Origin: Mortierella sp. BCC40632
Taxonomy: Eukaryota > Mortierellomycota > Mortierellomycetes > Mortierellales > Mortierellaceae
DNA length: 64,000 bases
Assembly: GCA_011634665.1 (NCBI GenBank)
Contig: WAEK01000007.1
Location: 1,262,001-1,326,000, forward strand
Direction: 5' to 3'
Shown here: piece after piece, positions 48,562 to 61,200 of the stretch
How the letters are laid out: every line of letters starts with the position of its first letter
Position numbering within the stretch: the stretch's first letter is position 1
Translations under genes and position numbers: made by a program
The notes under the pieces: model-generated
The model's database searches: none
Told to the model about the DNA's origin: nothing
What the model saw: the letters and a program-made list of their open reading frames with translations, nothing else

Positions 48562-50701
48562 GTTGTTGTTGTTGTTGTTGTTCTTTTGTGGTATTGGTTG
48601 CTTTGCGCGATTTAGGACTTTCATAAAATTCGAATTGAAGTTTGAGTTGAGCTGACTTTCTTTTTTTTTTTTTTTTTTTTTTTTTCTCATTCTTTGATAT
48701 CAATTTCCAAACAGTCATATCACGAACGCATTTGCTTCAGACCCTGTAGTCGCTAGCAAGGCTCGCAAGTGCTTAAGCGTCCATGTCAAGCTACTACAAA
48801 CGATGAAGACGTACTGGTCCATGGCTGATAAATTCTTTTATATCATCCGGGATCTCTACTCGATCCAGTCCAAGATTAGCTCGTCCACTTCCCTTACTGG
48901 AATCGTTGTTCCTCGAGTGGTGGCTCATACCGCTTACCTATCAGAGACAATGAGTAAAGAGACACTCGCACGACATGATTCAAGCTCAACATCTGTATCG
49001 TCTGCGATGAATGATGGCGCCCCATCTTCCGAAAATGCCGCAGAAGGATCAATTGCCAGCTCAAAGGATATGGATGACGGTAATAGTATGAATAGTATGG
49101 TCGTAAAGAGCAAGCTCGCTTCCATCAGCTCGTACCTAAAGAGTGACTCTGGTCTCGTAGCTCTCTGGAGACGTGCTACGGAGATGCAGGAGCTAGATGA
49201 AGAGAAGCAAAAGAAGAGATTGATATTAGCAACCACGGAGCAGGCCAAACTATCTCCGGGAAGACAGCTCAAGGACAAGGCATTAGAAGAGTATAGAGAG
49301 CGAGTGAACGCTATGGAAATCCAGGAGATCAATCAAGAGTTTGAGCGCCAACAAAAGGCAAGGATGGGTGCATCTGGAGATAGAGTTGGCAACGGCGGTA
49401 ACACAAGCAGGAGCCTTGGTAACAAACGAGAGAATGCTGATGATGGATCAGATCAGCGTGTGGCTAAACAGCAAAAATCAACAAAACTCGTCAGCGAGCC
49501 GAGCACTCTCCAAGGTGGGCAAAGAAGCACTCAGTCTCCAGGAACTGGATTGACACCTTCTCAGACCTCGCGTTCTATCTTGGATCCTAACGGCGGTGTA
49601 CCGGAACCGATGGCCATGGGGGGAGCACCAGATGCGCAATACCAAATTCTGCCCCAGCAGTCTCTATTTCAGAACCCATCACAGCAACAGGGGTCGTTCA
49701 CTTCTCAGCAGCTGCCCATATCACTGACGGACAACAGCAATAGGCCATTAGGTGGTGGAGAAGCCGCTCAAGGGTCAACCCCAGGATTCATAAGCATTGA
49801 TTCTCGGCAACAGCTGTCGTCCTCCACTTCAATGGCAGGCTTTATGACGAGCGGAGAATTTCCAGTCCAACAGGATTCAACAATACCAGGTGTACTACCC
49901 TTTACTTCGGCAGCCAACTTTACCCACCCTATTCTGTCATCTGTTTCATCACCGTTGGCACAGCAACAGCAACCTCGACCTCAACAGCATCAGCAACACC
50001 CACAAATTCTTCCAATCCCCAGCCTAGAGCCTACGTTTGGGTTGCCACTGGTTTATGGTACCAATTATGGTATCAATGACGTCTCAAGGCCACACGCTTT
50101 AGATTCGATTTTTGATTTCCCATTCCCCATGTCGGATATCAGTTTCTTATCATCGTCGATTCAAATGCCTCAAATGACTTCAGATGGATCCTCCTTGTTT
50201 GCATCGACCTTGGCCGCCAATATCCCCGTAACATTACCTACAGGCACAAGTGCGGGTCAAAGTCCCTCTGTGGAGCCCAATGGATCTCTTTCTACTTCAC
50301 CCACGACATTGCTTTCGAGTACACCTGATTTCTCGCAGCAATCCACGGCTGATCCCATGTTCAATGTCTCGCCTAGTTTGCACTCTTTTCTTATGGCGGA
50401 TGAGCCTCTTTCGGGAAGTGGTGGTGTTGGGAGTGCGTCTTTGCAGCCGCAGCAACAGCAACAACAGCAACAGCAGCCACCACAGCTCCAACAACAGCCG
50501 AGTAATTTGATCCGATATCTTCAACTGCATCATCAACAACAACTGCAACAACAAGAGCTTCGACAACAACAAGACATGGCGCCACTTTTGAATCAGTACA
50601 ATTCCTTGATTTTTGATGATTACAGTACTTGGGCCCAGACTGCGACCGAAGAGTACCAACAACGACGACAGCAACAACGACAACAACATTTAAGACACTG
50701 A
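46013..50701 (+). CDS. Zn2Cys6 fungal-specific transcription factor with polyQ and His/Asp-rich ends
   Basis: Exons 46013-46355, 46661-48521 and 48715-50701 join to 1,396 residues. The N terminus has a glutamine run, a six-His stretch and a His/Asp-rich region before the DNA-binding domain at about residues 98-130. There the zinc cluster has spacing C-x2-C-x6-C-x6-C-x2-C-x6-C (CDPCRKKKVKC / DGVRPSCANC). Intron 1 cuts directly after its third cysteine. A basic linker and short coiled coil (GYIELLEKRLDKMEQLL) likely give dimerisation. A fungal-specific middle homology region follows (HPATFMKQY; ARGPRAWMFGGMAVRLAQELGL; RRRTFWACFILD), as in regulators of carbon or nitrogen use. The C-terminal ~600 residues are disordered with Gln tracts, typical of activation regions. 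Target genes cannot be named. Confidence 0.9.
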
Positions 50702-50859
50702 AAAAAGAAAAAAAGAAAAAAAGAAAAGAAAAATGGAAGAAAAAGAAAAAAAAAAAAAAAGGGGGGAAGGTGATGACCGGTTTATGACTGATTGAGGAAA
50801 AAAAAATATATATATCGTGCATTGTACATTATCTTTAACGAAAGGAAGGAAGGAAGAAA

Positions 50860-50950
<91 letters not shown>

Positions 50951-51476
50951 TGTTCGAATATTTCGAGAGGTCTGATGTTCCTTCTCAGTGAAAAAGAACA
51001 GCTCTTTGCTTTTGACGTTTTTATTTATTTATTTTATTTTTAATGAAGCATGTGGAAGGATTTCAAAGACTAAATATCTGGATTTTTTTTCTTTTTCTTT
51101 TTTATTCTGTCTCTTTTTTTGAACCATTTGAGTTTAGTCCCACTATCTTGATACACTTTATGACCATGTCTTTTTTTTTTTTCCAGAGCCAATTTTGTAC
51201 CAATTCATGATCACAACAACACAGCAGAGAATGATGATATGCTCTCTTAAGAAAAAAAAAAAAAGGGTAAAAGTCGAAGAATGCGCACAGTCCTCCTTTC
51301 CTTTCCATCTACCCGCTTTTTTTTTTAAGGTCACGGGTTTGGCCAATCGATATCGGAACGTCTGCTGGAAAAAAGCAAGTCGTTGGAGGAGAGGGGGGAG
51401 AGCTTGTCTCATTTCTTTTACTCCATCCATTCCTCATTTCATTCTCCTTTCCCATTCAACCCTTCTCATCTTGGTC
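50702..51476. other. Spacer with a long AAAG array upstream of PPT1
   Basis: Includes an A/G-rich 3' flank, the tetranucleotide array listed separately, and T tracts near 51170-51183 and 51319-51328 before PPT1. No gene is supported. Confidence 0.6.
50841..50949. repeat. (AAAG)n tetranucleotide array
   Basis: About 20 perfect AAAG/GAAA units preceded by several AAGG variants, over about 109 bp. Confidence 0.95.
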
Positions 51477-53458
51477 ATGCGACACTCACTCTCGCTCTTG
51501 TTTGCTCTGACCGCTTGCACTCTCTCCACTGTCAGTGCAAGACATGGGCCAACACCTGTTGTCTTTTACCATGGCATGGGCGATTCTGCTCATTCCAAGG
51601 GCATGTTAGGCTTGTTTGAGTCGATTACTGAATTGAGTCCCGATATCTTTATCCACAGTATCTCGGTGAGTTTTTTTCTTCTCTCTCTCTCATTTTTTTT
51701 TCTACCTTGGAAGCAAAGGAAACTGTGGAGAAGAGCCAAAGACTCGTTTTTTTTCTCTGTCTCTGTCTCTGTTTCTCGTCTCTTGTCTCTTGTCTTTTTT
51801 TGCTTTGCAAAACTTTGGTGCTTCACATGCTGATCGATTCTCTTTTCTTGGAACACTGTTCTCTTCCATATCGACTAAACGCAGCTCGCAGAGTCCGAGT
51901 CGGACGACCAGCGCGCAGGATTCTTTGGAAATGTCAACCAGCAGGTATGAGAGTGAAAGTGAAAGTGCGTGAGAGTGAGTGAAAAATAAAAAATAAAATA
52001 GACGCAGAGATCCACTTTGCTCCTGTCCATTCGTACTTGATTCACCTGATACAAGCTTTGTATAAAATAGATTGAGACAGTCTGTAAACAGCTCAAAGAA
52101 ATACCTGAGCTTCAGGATGGATTCAATGCAGTTGGATTCTCGCAAGGAGGTCAATTCCTTCGGTAAAAAGAAAAAAAAAAAAAGAAAAGAAAAAGGGTAT
52201 CCAACAAAAATTGGGTCAGTGATTCTATGCGCAAGGTCCTCATCTCTTTATTCTGCCTCTCCTCGTTCTAGTGCCTATGTTCAACGATGCAATGATCCAC
52301 CAATCAAGACCCTAGTCACAGTAGGATCACAACATGGAGGGGTTTCCGATATTCCGGGATGTGTCAAGGAGGACGCGTCGTGTAGGTTGATGCGTTCTAT
52401 CGCGCGTGCAGGTGTCTACAATGGCTACGTCCGTGACCACGTTGTTCAGGCCCAGTACTTTAAGGTAGGGGGGAAACAATAAAAGAAACCGACAGAGTGG
52501 CTCGTCTCTGGAGAGAGAGAAAGGAATGCAGGAATACTAAACCCCTCTCTCCCTCCCTCCGATAACTCTCACCTCTCACTGGCGTAGGACCCCAGGAATT
52601 TGGAGACCTATCTTGCCAAGAACATTTTTTTGCCCGACATCAACAATGAGTTGGACACCAAGAATTCGACCTATGCTCGGAACCTAGCCAGTCTTGAACG
52701 ACTGGTCATGTTTATGTTCGAGCAGGATATCACGGTCAAGCCGAAGGAGACAGCCGTAAGTTCTTTTTATTTATTTATTATTATTTTTTATTTGTGAATG
52801 GACCATTCTCTAGCCAACCAATCAATGAAAGAAAATGGTCGATTTTCTCACCTACAAGGACTCTTTTCTTTTCTTTTTTGTATATGCAGTGGTTTGGATT
52901 TGAAGATGAGGAAGGAAACCCTCTCAGCTTGTTTGACCAAGCCCTCTACCAAGAGGATTGGCTCGGACTGAAGCGTCTGGACAAGCATGGAAAGCTTATC
53001 TTTGAGATTTTTGAGGGAGAACATGTAAGTTTTTTTTTTTTCTTCATCTTCCTCCATCTCTTCAAGAGCCTCTTCCTCCCCCCTACAATGAAGGAAATCC
53101 TTTATGACTTGTATGTCGGGAAAAAAAAAATGAAGTTCAGTTGTTAAGATCTTACTCGTCACTATAGATGCAATTCTCTCTCGAAGAATTTACTTCCATG
53201 ATCACCGTCCCATATCTCCTGGATTATGATGTCCCTTGCACAACAGACCCACTCGGTGGACTAAATGACCAAGCCGACGAGGAGGATGAATTCAAATTTG
53301 ATCTTAATCAAGATGTATTAAAAAAAAAAAAAAAAAGGACAAGTTCCCACTTCTCTCAAAATCTGATGCCCAGAAAAACCATGAATTTTATTACCAACAT
53401 CTCCGAAGTACTATCAATAGTGCACACCCTATTACATGATTCCAATAAAACGGATTGA
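51477..53458 (+). CDS. PPT1: Palmitoyl-protein thioesterase (PPT1)
   Basis: Seven exons, 51477-51665, 51885-51944, 52071-52162, 52272-52464, 52588-52755, 52890-53024 and 53168-53458, give about 375 residues. A signal peptide ([19 protein letters not shown]) is followed by [11 protein letters not shown], an oxyanion-region block. The nucleophile motif is GFSQGGQ, the catalytic Asp lies in [17 protein letters not shown] and the catalytic His in [16 protein letters not shown]1 removes fatty acyl groups from S-acylated proteins in the lysosome or vacuole; human loss causes infantile neuronal ceroid lipofuscinosis. The conserved domain ends near [10 protein letters not shown]. The last ~70 codons are not family-like and cross a 17-base A run at 53321-53337, so the true stop may differ. 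As drawn, the end overlaps the PNS1 end by 45 bp. Confidence 0.88.
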
Positions 53459-55652
53459 ACAGCTTCAGTGTCAGTACATTTTTTTTTCTCATTTTTTTTT
53501 TCCCTTCGACTATCGAAAGTAATCAAAATTTGAGTTACCTGAACAACAGCGGGCCAAGTTTCCCGAATACGTTCAAAGAGATCTGGTTTTGTTCGAGCCA
53601 AAGCTGCAGGATCTTCTGCCAAACAAACAAAAGTCGTCGCTACACCGGAATCGATGACCGAACCAACAGTAAAGACCATTTGAAGACCCATGACAAAGGC
53701 CATGGTGACGACCACATAGGTGAAATTTCCATTGCGATTAAACTCTGGGTTGACAAAGTAGAGATAGAGATAACTTCCCAATCCTGACAAGACACCACCC
53801 ATGATCGCACCCATGGCCCAGACATTGCCAATGAGATTGTCGTTGATCAGCTGTACAATGCCTCGATCCTTGAGAATGGTCCAAGTGTCCTTGGCAGCAG
53901 GAATAAAAGGTTTGCCATAGATGGCGATCTGAGTAAACGCGTACTTGTTGACATATTCTGCAATGCCTTGGATACATCCTGTAGTCGATCCCGTCCGAAA
54001 AGAGATAGAGAGACAGAGAAGGGCGAGGGGAAAAAAAGAGGGGGAGGGACGTGTCAATTAATTGTCTTGAGGAAAAAACTGTATCCTCGATTGATTTTTT
54101 GAGAGAGAGAGACATAAAAAAAAAAAAGAGCTCGATTTTTCATCTTCTTTTACCTAGGAAACAGTCAATGATGCAGGCAAGAAAAGCCAAAAATCCATTG
54201 TCTGTATCACTTCTCAGCATCTGAGCAAGGGCTCTCAATGCTTGGATAGCAGCAATGATCAACGAACCAAAGCAGATACTTCCAATCGAGGTAGTACAAG
54301 CGCGTTTAAAACTAGCACAGGTGGGTGAATTGCCCATGCCACGCGGTGATCCGGCCATGAAATAATAAGTCGCAAACAATCCCGAGACCGAGACATGAAC
54401 AATGTTGGTAATCACTTGGGAGACCCAATAAAAGGAAAAAAAGAGAAAGACGATCAAGGCTTGAAGTTTTGCGGGTGCTTTTTGGTTGACGCGATCGTAA
54501 TACATTTCATAACATCCAGAGATGACCGTCATAAAGTAGACACTGTAAGCCGTCTGAATCACTAGGCCAAGGAATGCCAGCGCAAAGGTCGCTGGGTATT
54601 GTTTCGAGATGGCCGTGACGGTCCGGAGCATTTCCTAGTTTAAAAAGAAGAGGAAGAAGAAGAAGAAGAGTAAGAAAGACCTTTGTTAGAGACGTCTGAT
54701 TCACCGAAACGGGTGTGAGAAAGTGTGTGTGTGTGTGTGTGTGAACGAGAAGAAAAAAGAGGGCTCTTACAGTTGCAAAAGGGATTCTGCTTTGCCAAAA
54801 GAACCACATCGAGGCATACAAGATACCAAAGACAAGACCAAAGATCGCAGGCATCCAGAGTCTTCGTACAAAGTAGTAGATTGCGACTGCAAGATAGACA
54901 ATGATCGAAATGGCAAAGGTGACTTTGATCACCTGGCGCGGGAACCTAAAATTTTCAAGAGAGAGTGTGTGTCAGTTTAGAAGCGAAGACTAAGACCAGG
55001 ACCAAAAATATCGACGTCATGCTAGGCGAACACACAAAAAAAAAAAAAAAAAAAAGGTCAATGACCAGACCTGTCCTCTCTCGAAAAAGTAAAGGGAGGA
55101 GCCAGGTCAAGAAGTAGAGAAGAAGAAGAAGAAGAAAGAGACATACGCTTGTGTGAGCATAAAGTAAAGTACGCTGACGACCGCACCGACCAAGACCGAG
55201 ATGAATAAGGTGATGATGCCACTATTCGAGTACAGGCCAAGATATCCGCTGTTGGGTTGGTTGCCATTCTTGCGATCGTCACTGATCTTGTCGATCGCAT
55301 AGTACGAAAGCACAACAAACGCTGCTAGTTGAGCGATAAAGAGTAAGAAAGCCCAGCAATCGTTGTATTTGGGTCGTGGGTTGAACTTGGAAGGAAGTCC
55401 TGTCTCTGGGTTGACAGACCCGTCATAGGATGGTGGTGGTACCACACCTGTGATGGGCTGACCATGAGAAGGTCCCTGCGCCGGAGCAAAGTACTGTTGT
55501 TGGCCTTGGTATGCACCGTACTGCTCCTGCTGTTGCTGAGGGCTATAGAAGGGCTGCGACTGGGCTCCATATTGCTGCTGTTGCTGCGAGGGCTGTGGTG
55601 GTGGCGGGGAATATCCTTGGTCCGGCGGTTGTGCATAGTATGGTTTTGACAT
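53414..55652 (-). CDS. PNS1: PNS1/CTL choline-transporter-like membrane protein
   Basis: Exons 55652-55147, 54945-54771, 54634-54154, 53978-53539 and a five-codon exon 53428-53414 give 538 residues, nearly the length of yeast Pns1. The N-terminal ~105 residues are Pro/Gln/Tyr rich, cytosolic in this family. A conserved KYNDCWAFLLFI motif starts the membrane domain, which has ten or more helices. The signature region is SPRGMGNSPTCASFKRA ... GSICFGSLI, and the C-terminal TTFVCLAEDP then RIRETWPAVVQ / GVHY. The family (SLC44) handles choline or ethanolamine in animals; yeast Pns1 has no proven transport role. The mini-exon is chosen because VVQ-GVH is the usual family ending. The gene is divergent from BOLA1 (782 bp apart). 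Confidence 0.9.
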
Positions 55653-55951
55653 AGTGATAGTTGTAGGCGGTTTTTTTGGGAGGGTGTGTATTCTGAAGAG
55701 TTGTTATCCAAGAGGAAGGGGAAGGAGTCCTTGGGAAAGAGACAGAATGAGGTGAGAGTGGAAGGCGCAAGCAAAAGTGTAAAAGCGCGAGAATGAGGAG
55801 GTGAGAGAGAAAGAGAAAGAAAGTATGTATGTAGGCGGGTACGAGAAAGATAACAAAAAAAAAGGGAAGCAAGGAAAGGTGCAAAAAAGAGGTGTGTGTG
55901 CGAAAGGGAGAATAAGAATAGGAGTAAAGGTTAGGGATGCGTATACTGCCA

Positions 55952-55982
<31 letters not shown>

Positions 55983-56433
55983 AAGAGAAAGAGAAAGAGA
56001 AAGAGAAAGAGAAAGAGAAAGAGAGAGAGAGAAGAGAAGAGGACCCGAGTGTTAAAAAGACAGTCAATGGGTGGGTGGTCGGATGGATCTGGAATGGCAT
56101 GGCTCCGCTCCTGCTCTTTGCCTTCTTCCGTCACTACCGTCAGTCTCGGACTCGGACCACAGCCTCGTCGCGTTTCTTGCTCCGGTCAAAGAAAAAAAAA
56201 AGCCCATCCAAAGCGGGTAAACCCACATCCATGCTGAGCAAACAGGATTGTCATTGTCAGCCCAACAAGGGAAAGAAAAAAAGAAAAAAGAGATTTGGGC
56301 GTAGCATGGACGTTTTTATTTCCATGCGGAATGGATGCGACAATCTCGTTATTTCCCTCCAAATCCACCTTTGATCCTCTCCTCGGATCCGCATACTCTC
56401 TTTTTGCTTCTCCATTGCTTTTCCGCTCCGCCC
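55653..56433. promoter_or_regulatory. Divergent PNS1/BolA promoter region with a GAAAGA array
   Basis: The 781-bp gap between divergent start codons holds a (GAAAGA)n hexanucleotide array at about 55952-56040, which reads CT rich on the PNS1 strand. On the other side, CT-rich sequence at 56366-56430 leads into the BolA start. No gene is supported within it. Confidence 0.55.
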
Positions 56434-57159
56434 ATGATCGTTCCTTCAGTCCTGCTCCGTGCTGCTCCTAAACGACTTGCCTTGATTGCTTCGCCTTCAT
56501 CCTCAGCTGTCGCAGTCGGTCATCGCTTCTTCTCTTCCTCATCTTTTACCGCCATGTCCTCCTCCTCTCAAGAAGACGGTCCTGTCACCAACAGCATCCG
56601 CTCCACGGTAACGTAACCGAAGCATCATGGACCCTCTTCTTCATTGCTGTTTGCAGGTTCATTTCACTTCCTAACCAACCATCTCTCCTTTTATTTTTCT
56701 GCACATTGGAATCCTCCTTTTAGCTGACAGAGCTGCTCGAGCCAGTGTCACTCGAGATCATTAATGACAGTTCGAGGCATGCTCATCATTCAGCCATGCG
56801 TGGCGTGACGAGCAAGGAAACACATTTCAGGTACCACCAACCTCCTTTCTCTCTTGGAAGAGCATCCTCAATCGCCTCTCCATTAGACTCTCTCCCCTCC
56901 TCTCTGGCTATCATGGAAATTCCTTGACCCATTTTTTTCCCCCCCAACTTGACTCACGGTCTCTTTTTCTTTATGGATCCTCCCCGATAGAGTTAACGTC
57001 GTGTCAAAGGCCTTTGAAGGAAAGTCAACGATGCAACGCCATCGTATGATCTACGGAGCTCTCCGCAAGGACTTTGATGAAGGACTACATGCCCTTTCAC
57101 TGCATACAAAGACACCAGAGGAGATTGCAGCAGCAGCAGCCAAGGAAAGCACTGCGTAG
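56434..57159 (+). CDS. BOLA1: BolA-family protein, likely mitochondrial (Bol1/BOLA1 type)
   Basis: Exons 56434-56607, 56724-56830 and 56991-57159 give 149 residues. The first ~45 are Arg/Ser/Ala rich with no acidic residue (LLRAAPKRLALIA; VGHRFFSSSS), a typical mitochondrial presequence. The BolA fold follows: LTELLEPVSLEIINDS, SRHAHHSAM, SKETHFRVNVVSKAFEGKS, then QRHRMIYGALRKDF and HALSLHTKTPEEI. The conserved His in the RHRMIYGAL block and the ETHF region mark the family. BolA proteins work with monothiol glutaredoxin-5 in delivering 4Fe-4S clusters. A second ATG inside the presequence (56554) could make a cytosolic form. Confidence 0.92.
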
Positions 57160-58230
57160 TTTGAGTATGGCATTTCGGACCGGAGATGGAACCCCCAAAT
57201 CTAGACAAAGGGCCTTTGGGTCGTAGCGCAGCACACGCTCGTCTGAGCCCTCCTGACAATAAAAAAAAAAAACTTTGTGTTCTCTGTAGCATCTTTGCTT
57301 ATCATCTGGATCACTGGAATTACCAACTCTGAGGGAATACCGAGTAGCAAAAGATGGCAGAGAAGAGGAGACTTTTTTTTTTTTTATTTCTCTTGGTCAC
57401 CTGCGAGAACCGGATCGGTCAATGAACAGCTGTGTGTGGGTCGCCACTTCCTCTTGACTATCCTTTCTAGTTATTGTAGGAGTTGATCGTCTCGGCAGAT
57501 AAGAATTTTTTTTTTTTTTTTGCCACTTATTTCTCCCCTCTCAAAAGTTGTCCTCAAGTCCTTCCCACGCTTCTCTCCAGTGAGTCTTAGATTTGACTCC
57601 AGATTTCGGTTCCATAGCTTGCATCGCTAAGCACCATTTTTAAGCAATTGAAATGTGATTAATGACTTGAATTCACAACCCCTCTCTTACTCTTTTTTTC
57701 CTCCCGGATTCTATAAGATGGATGGTATGTTATTCAACAAGCCATAAAGCGTGTGATCAGGTGCTGATGAATGAAGAGCTCCTGTATCCTCATCGGCCAG
57801 GTAAGCAAGACTAGAGCGGGGCGACGCATCGGTGGGGTTCTACTCAGAGAGAGGATCTAGTAAATGTCAAGAAATGATAAAGGAATCTTTGAGGTACTTG
57901 AGGAGAGGAAAACAGCGATCCATTGATGAAGGGTGTGGTTGATAGAACCTTTTGCGGAGGACAATGGCAGACACCGCACTCAAAGATGACGGCTTTGATT
58001 ACAAAGAATTTTGTGGTGCAAGAAGACGACTGATAGCCACAAACATATCCTCAGTATAGAATTGATCAACATCAACAACAACAACAAAAAGGCTGGACAA
58101 AATTTTGATTCTTCTTTAACGATAGTATTTTTCTTTCTTTTTTTTATCTTTTTTTTTTCTTGAAAGATTGATTTCAATCATTGAAGGTGGTAGGGAGGAG
58201 GGGGATAAGGAATGGGAGGGAAAATAACTT
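57160..58230. other. Convergent spacer between BolA and RPN2 genes
   Basis: The 3' flanks of two convergent genes. T runs lie at 57373-57385 and 57508-57521, with an AACAAC repeat near 58069-58086. No gene is supported; short frames lack domains. Confidence 0.6.
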
Positions 58231-61200
58231 CTAGTTCTCAAATGGGAAAGTAAAGGGTTCAGGTAATGGAGCCTCCTCTTCCTCAACTTCCATCTTAGTA
58301 TCCGCTGCTGCCGCTGGCACCGCTGCCGTCGTTGCTGCAATCAAAGTCTCTGGCTCGCCTGGCTTGTTATCAAGGAGGACAACAATACCTCCAGTGACAT
58401 CCTAAAAAACAGATACAGAAATACCAAGTCAATCTCTATCGTTCTCGCCAGTTTCTGATGATCTTTCCTTCTTCTTCTTCTTCTTCAAAAAACTCAGATA
58501 GTACTTACTGTCTTCATTGGGACATATCTTGAATCCTTGTCAAAAGAGATAAACTTTAGCTGTGCTGGAACCACTCTAGCCAAGTTGCCCAACTTTTCAA
58601 ATGATGGCTCCTTCTTTTGCTTGTTAGCCGCCTTGAGTTCCTCCTCCTTCTGCTCTTCCGTCTAAAAAATAAAAATAAAAAAAATATGCAGAATAAACAA
58701 TGTTAGAAAAACAGATACCTTGGGCGTTGATTCCTTCATCGTCTTTGAATCACCATTCTCTCGTTACCTTCTCCTCTGGCTTCTCGTCCTCTTCCATTGC
58801 TTCCGTCTCCACATTCTTAGCCTTCTTGGCCTTGGCCTGTGCCTTGGCAGTCGTGGACAAGACTGCGGTAGCGACCTTCTCGACGACAACAGCCGTTGGG
58901 GGCTTTGTTGGAGGAATATAGGCAAACAACGATGGCTTCGCGTTCGACGTAAACTCAATCTCGGGCATGTTGAGATCAGCATTCACACCGATAATGGCTG
59001 TAGGCGTAAAGGCCAAGCTGAGGAAGTGACTTGCTGGGAACCAGTACCAGAATTGCGTGAACAAGGCCATACCCACAATCGCCTGCATGTTCGAGTGACC
59101 AGACTTTGATTGCATCGAGATAGTGACATTACGACCTCCTGCGTCGATAATTCCTTGACCGAGAACGGCACCAAACTTGGCCAGAGCATCCTCGTTCTTC
59201 TTCTTGATGACTTCCTCATACATTGTCCTGACAGCAGTTGACTTGGGGTTCTGGACCTCGTTCTGCTGCATCAGGACCATGGCCAAGGCAATAAAGGCTC
59301 CCTGACGCACAAAGTCCGTGTTGTCCTTGGTCATGGGCTCCAAAAGCTCAATGGCCTCCAGAGAACCAGTGCCTGCACAAGAGATACCCAGAGCCAGACA
59401 GGCACCATAGCGGACATGTGGGTTGTAACTCTCGGACAACAACTGAACAATCCGAGGCACCTGCTTGTAGGATCTGAAGAGAATAAAGCCAAGGGCTGTC
59501 ACGGCTGCGCGACGGACATCATCATTGACATCACTAACGGCGACGTGAAGAAGTCGGCGGATGGCCTTGTTGTTTCCTGTGCCGCAGTATGCCATGGCGA
59601 TCGTGTACATGCCTCCGTATCGAAGGATGGGGTCCTTGTCTGAAGAAAGTCGCTCGATCAAGACATCTGCAGCATCCTCCTTGCCGTACATGACGAGAGA
59701 GATACCAATCGCCAATCCACGGATAATCTTTTCGTGCTGAGTCTCGTGAGCATACTGAAGCATCTCATCCAGGGCCTTTTCCGAAGCTGTGCCCAGCATG
59801 ACCATACCCATTGCCAATCCAGCAGCCTCTCCTCCAATGGCACTGTCGCTGAAGAGAACATTCTTCAACTCCTCATAGATATCTAAAGAGTATAACGCAT
59901 CAAACAGTTTTTCATCCTTGTCAGTAGAGTTCTCGTGACTGATATTAGAATTCACCTCATTGACAATAGACCGTCAAGACTCACCATCATTATCGGTTGC
60001 CATGCCAGCAGTTCCGAGACCCAAGCAAGCACCATGCTGCAAGACCTCAATCTGAGTGTTCTTCAGGATATCGCGGAGATAATCCAAAACTTCATCACCG
60101 TGATTAGCATGGATCAATCCCAGAGCGAAAAGTGAACCACCTTCGGAGTAAGGGCTGGCAGTGACTCCGTCTTGAGGGAGATAGGGTGCCAGCAGGGTCA
60201 ATCCCTGAGAAAGCTGACCCTTGTGAATGACACCAAGTGCTGCGGTCGCGCTGAATTTTGACCAGTTGGTAGCACGAGAAAGCCATTCCAAGTTCTGTCG
60301 CAAGAAATCATCGCTGGTGGTTCCTGCATTCATGAACGCGTTGGCAAATGTGACTGCAGAGTGGTAAACTGAGAGACGAGCATCCAAGACCGACTGCGTA
60401 GATCAAAAGGGAAATAAATAAATATATAGAAAAAGACGAGATTAGCATCATGTACATAATATTTCGCTGCGTTAACGTGTTTAGAGTGAGGAGAGGAAAA
60501 GAAAAATACCTTGGAATTCTTAAGGATCAGCATGTCGGTGTGATTGTTACGGCACAAGAACTCGAGTTGCAACTTGATGGTCTCCTTTCCTGACAAGATA
60601 GACTTGACCTTTTCGTACTTGGGCTGAACCTCTGCAGCAGGCTCGACGGGCAGAGCCTTGCTGACCTTGGTGAGGTACTTTTGAGTCGCATTGCTCTCGA
60701 GATCGAATGCGAGCTGGAAAGCCATCAACAAATCGGACTATTGGATGGAGCATCAAAGTAACGCGTCAATATCAAAAGTCCCATTCCTATAGTAACAAGG
60801 TGCAAACGTATAAAAGAAAAGGAAACGGGTTCTCCAAGGAAACCTACCTGCGATCCAGACTCGACCAACTTTTGGAGCAGTTCAGCACTTGCGGTGTGAT
60901 CTCCAAGATGGACGAGACATTGGTTGATGGAGACATAGTCGGGAACGTCCAATTTCCGGAACTGATCCACCAAGAGTTGGAGAAGGGTACTGCGGTATGC
61001 TTGATCCTGAACAACCGTCATTGTCAACTCGTACACATAGGGCAAAATATTGGATGGGCCTCCAGTCTTGATAGAGTGTTCTACAACATCCAATCGATGT
61101 GCCTCCAAGGCAATTCCCACTGCCTATTCGGATGCCAAAGCGAAATAAGAACTGTTAAGCTTTGCGCACGGGTTTCTTAAGGTAGGCAGAGAACACATGG

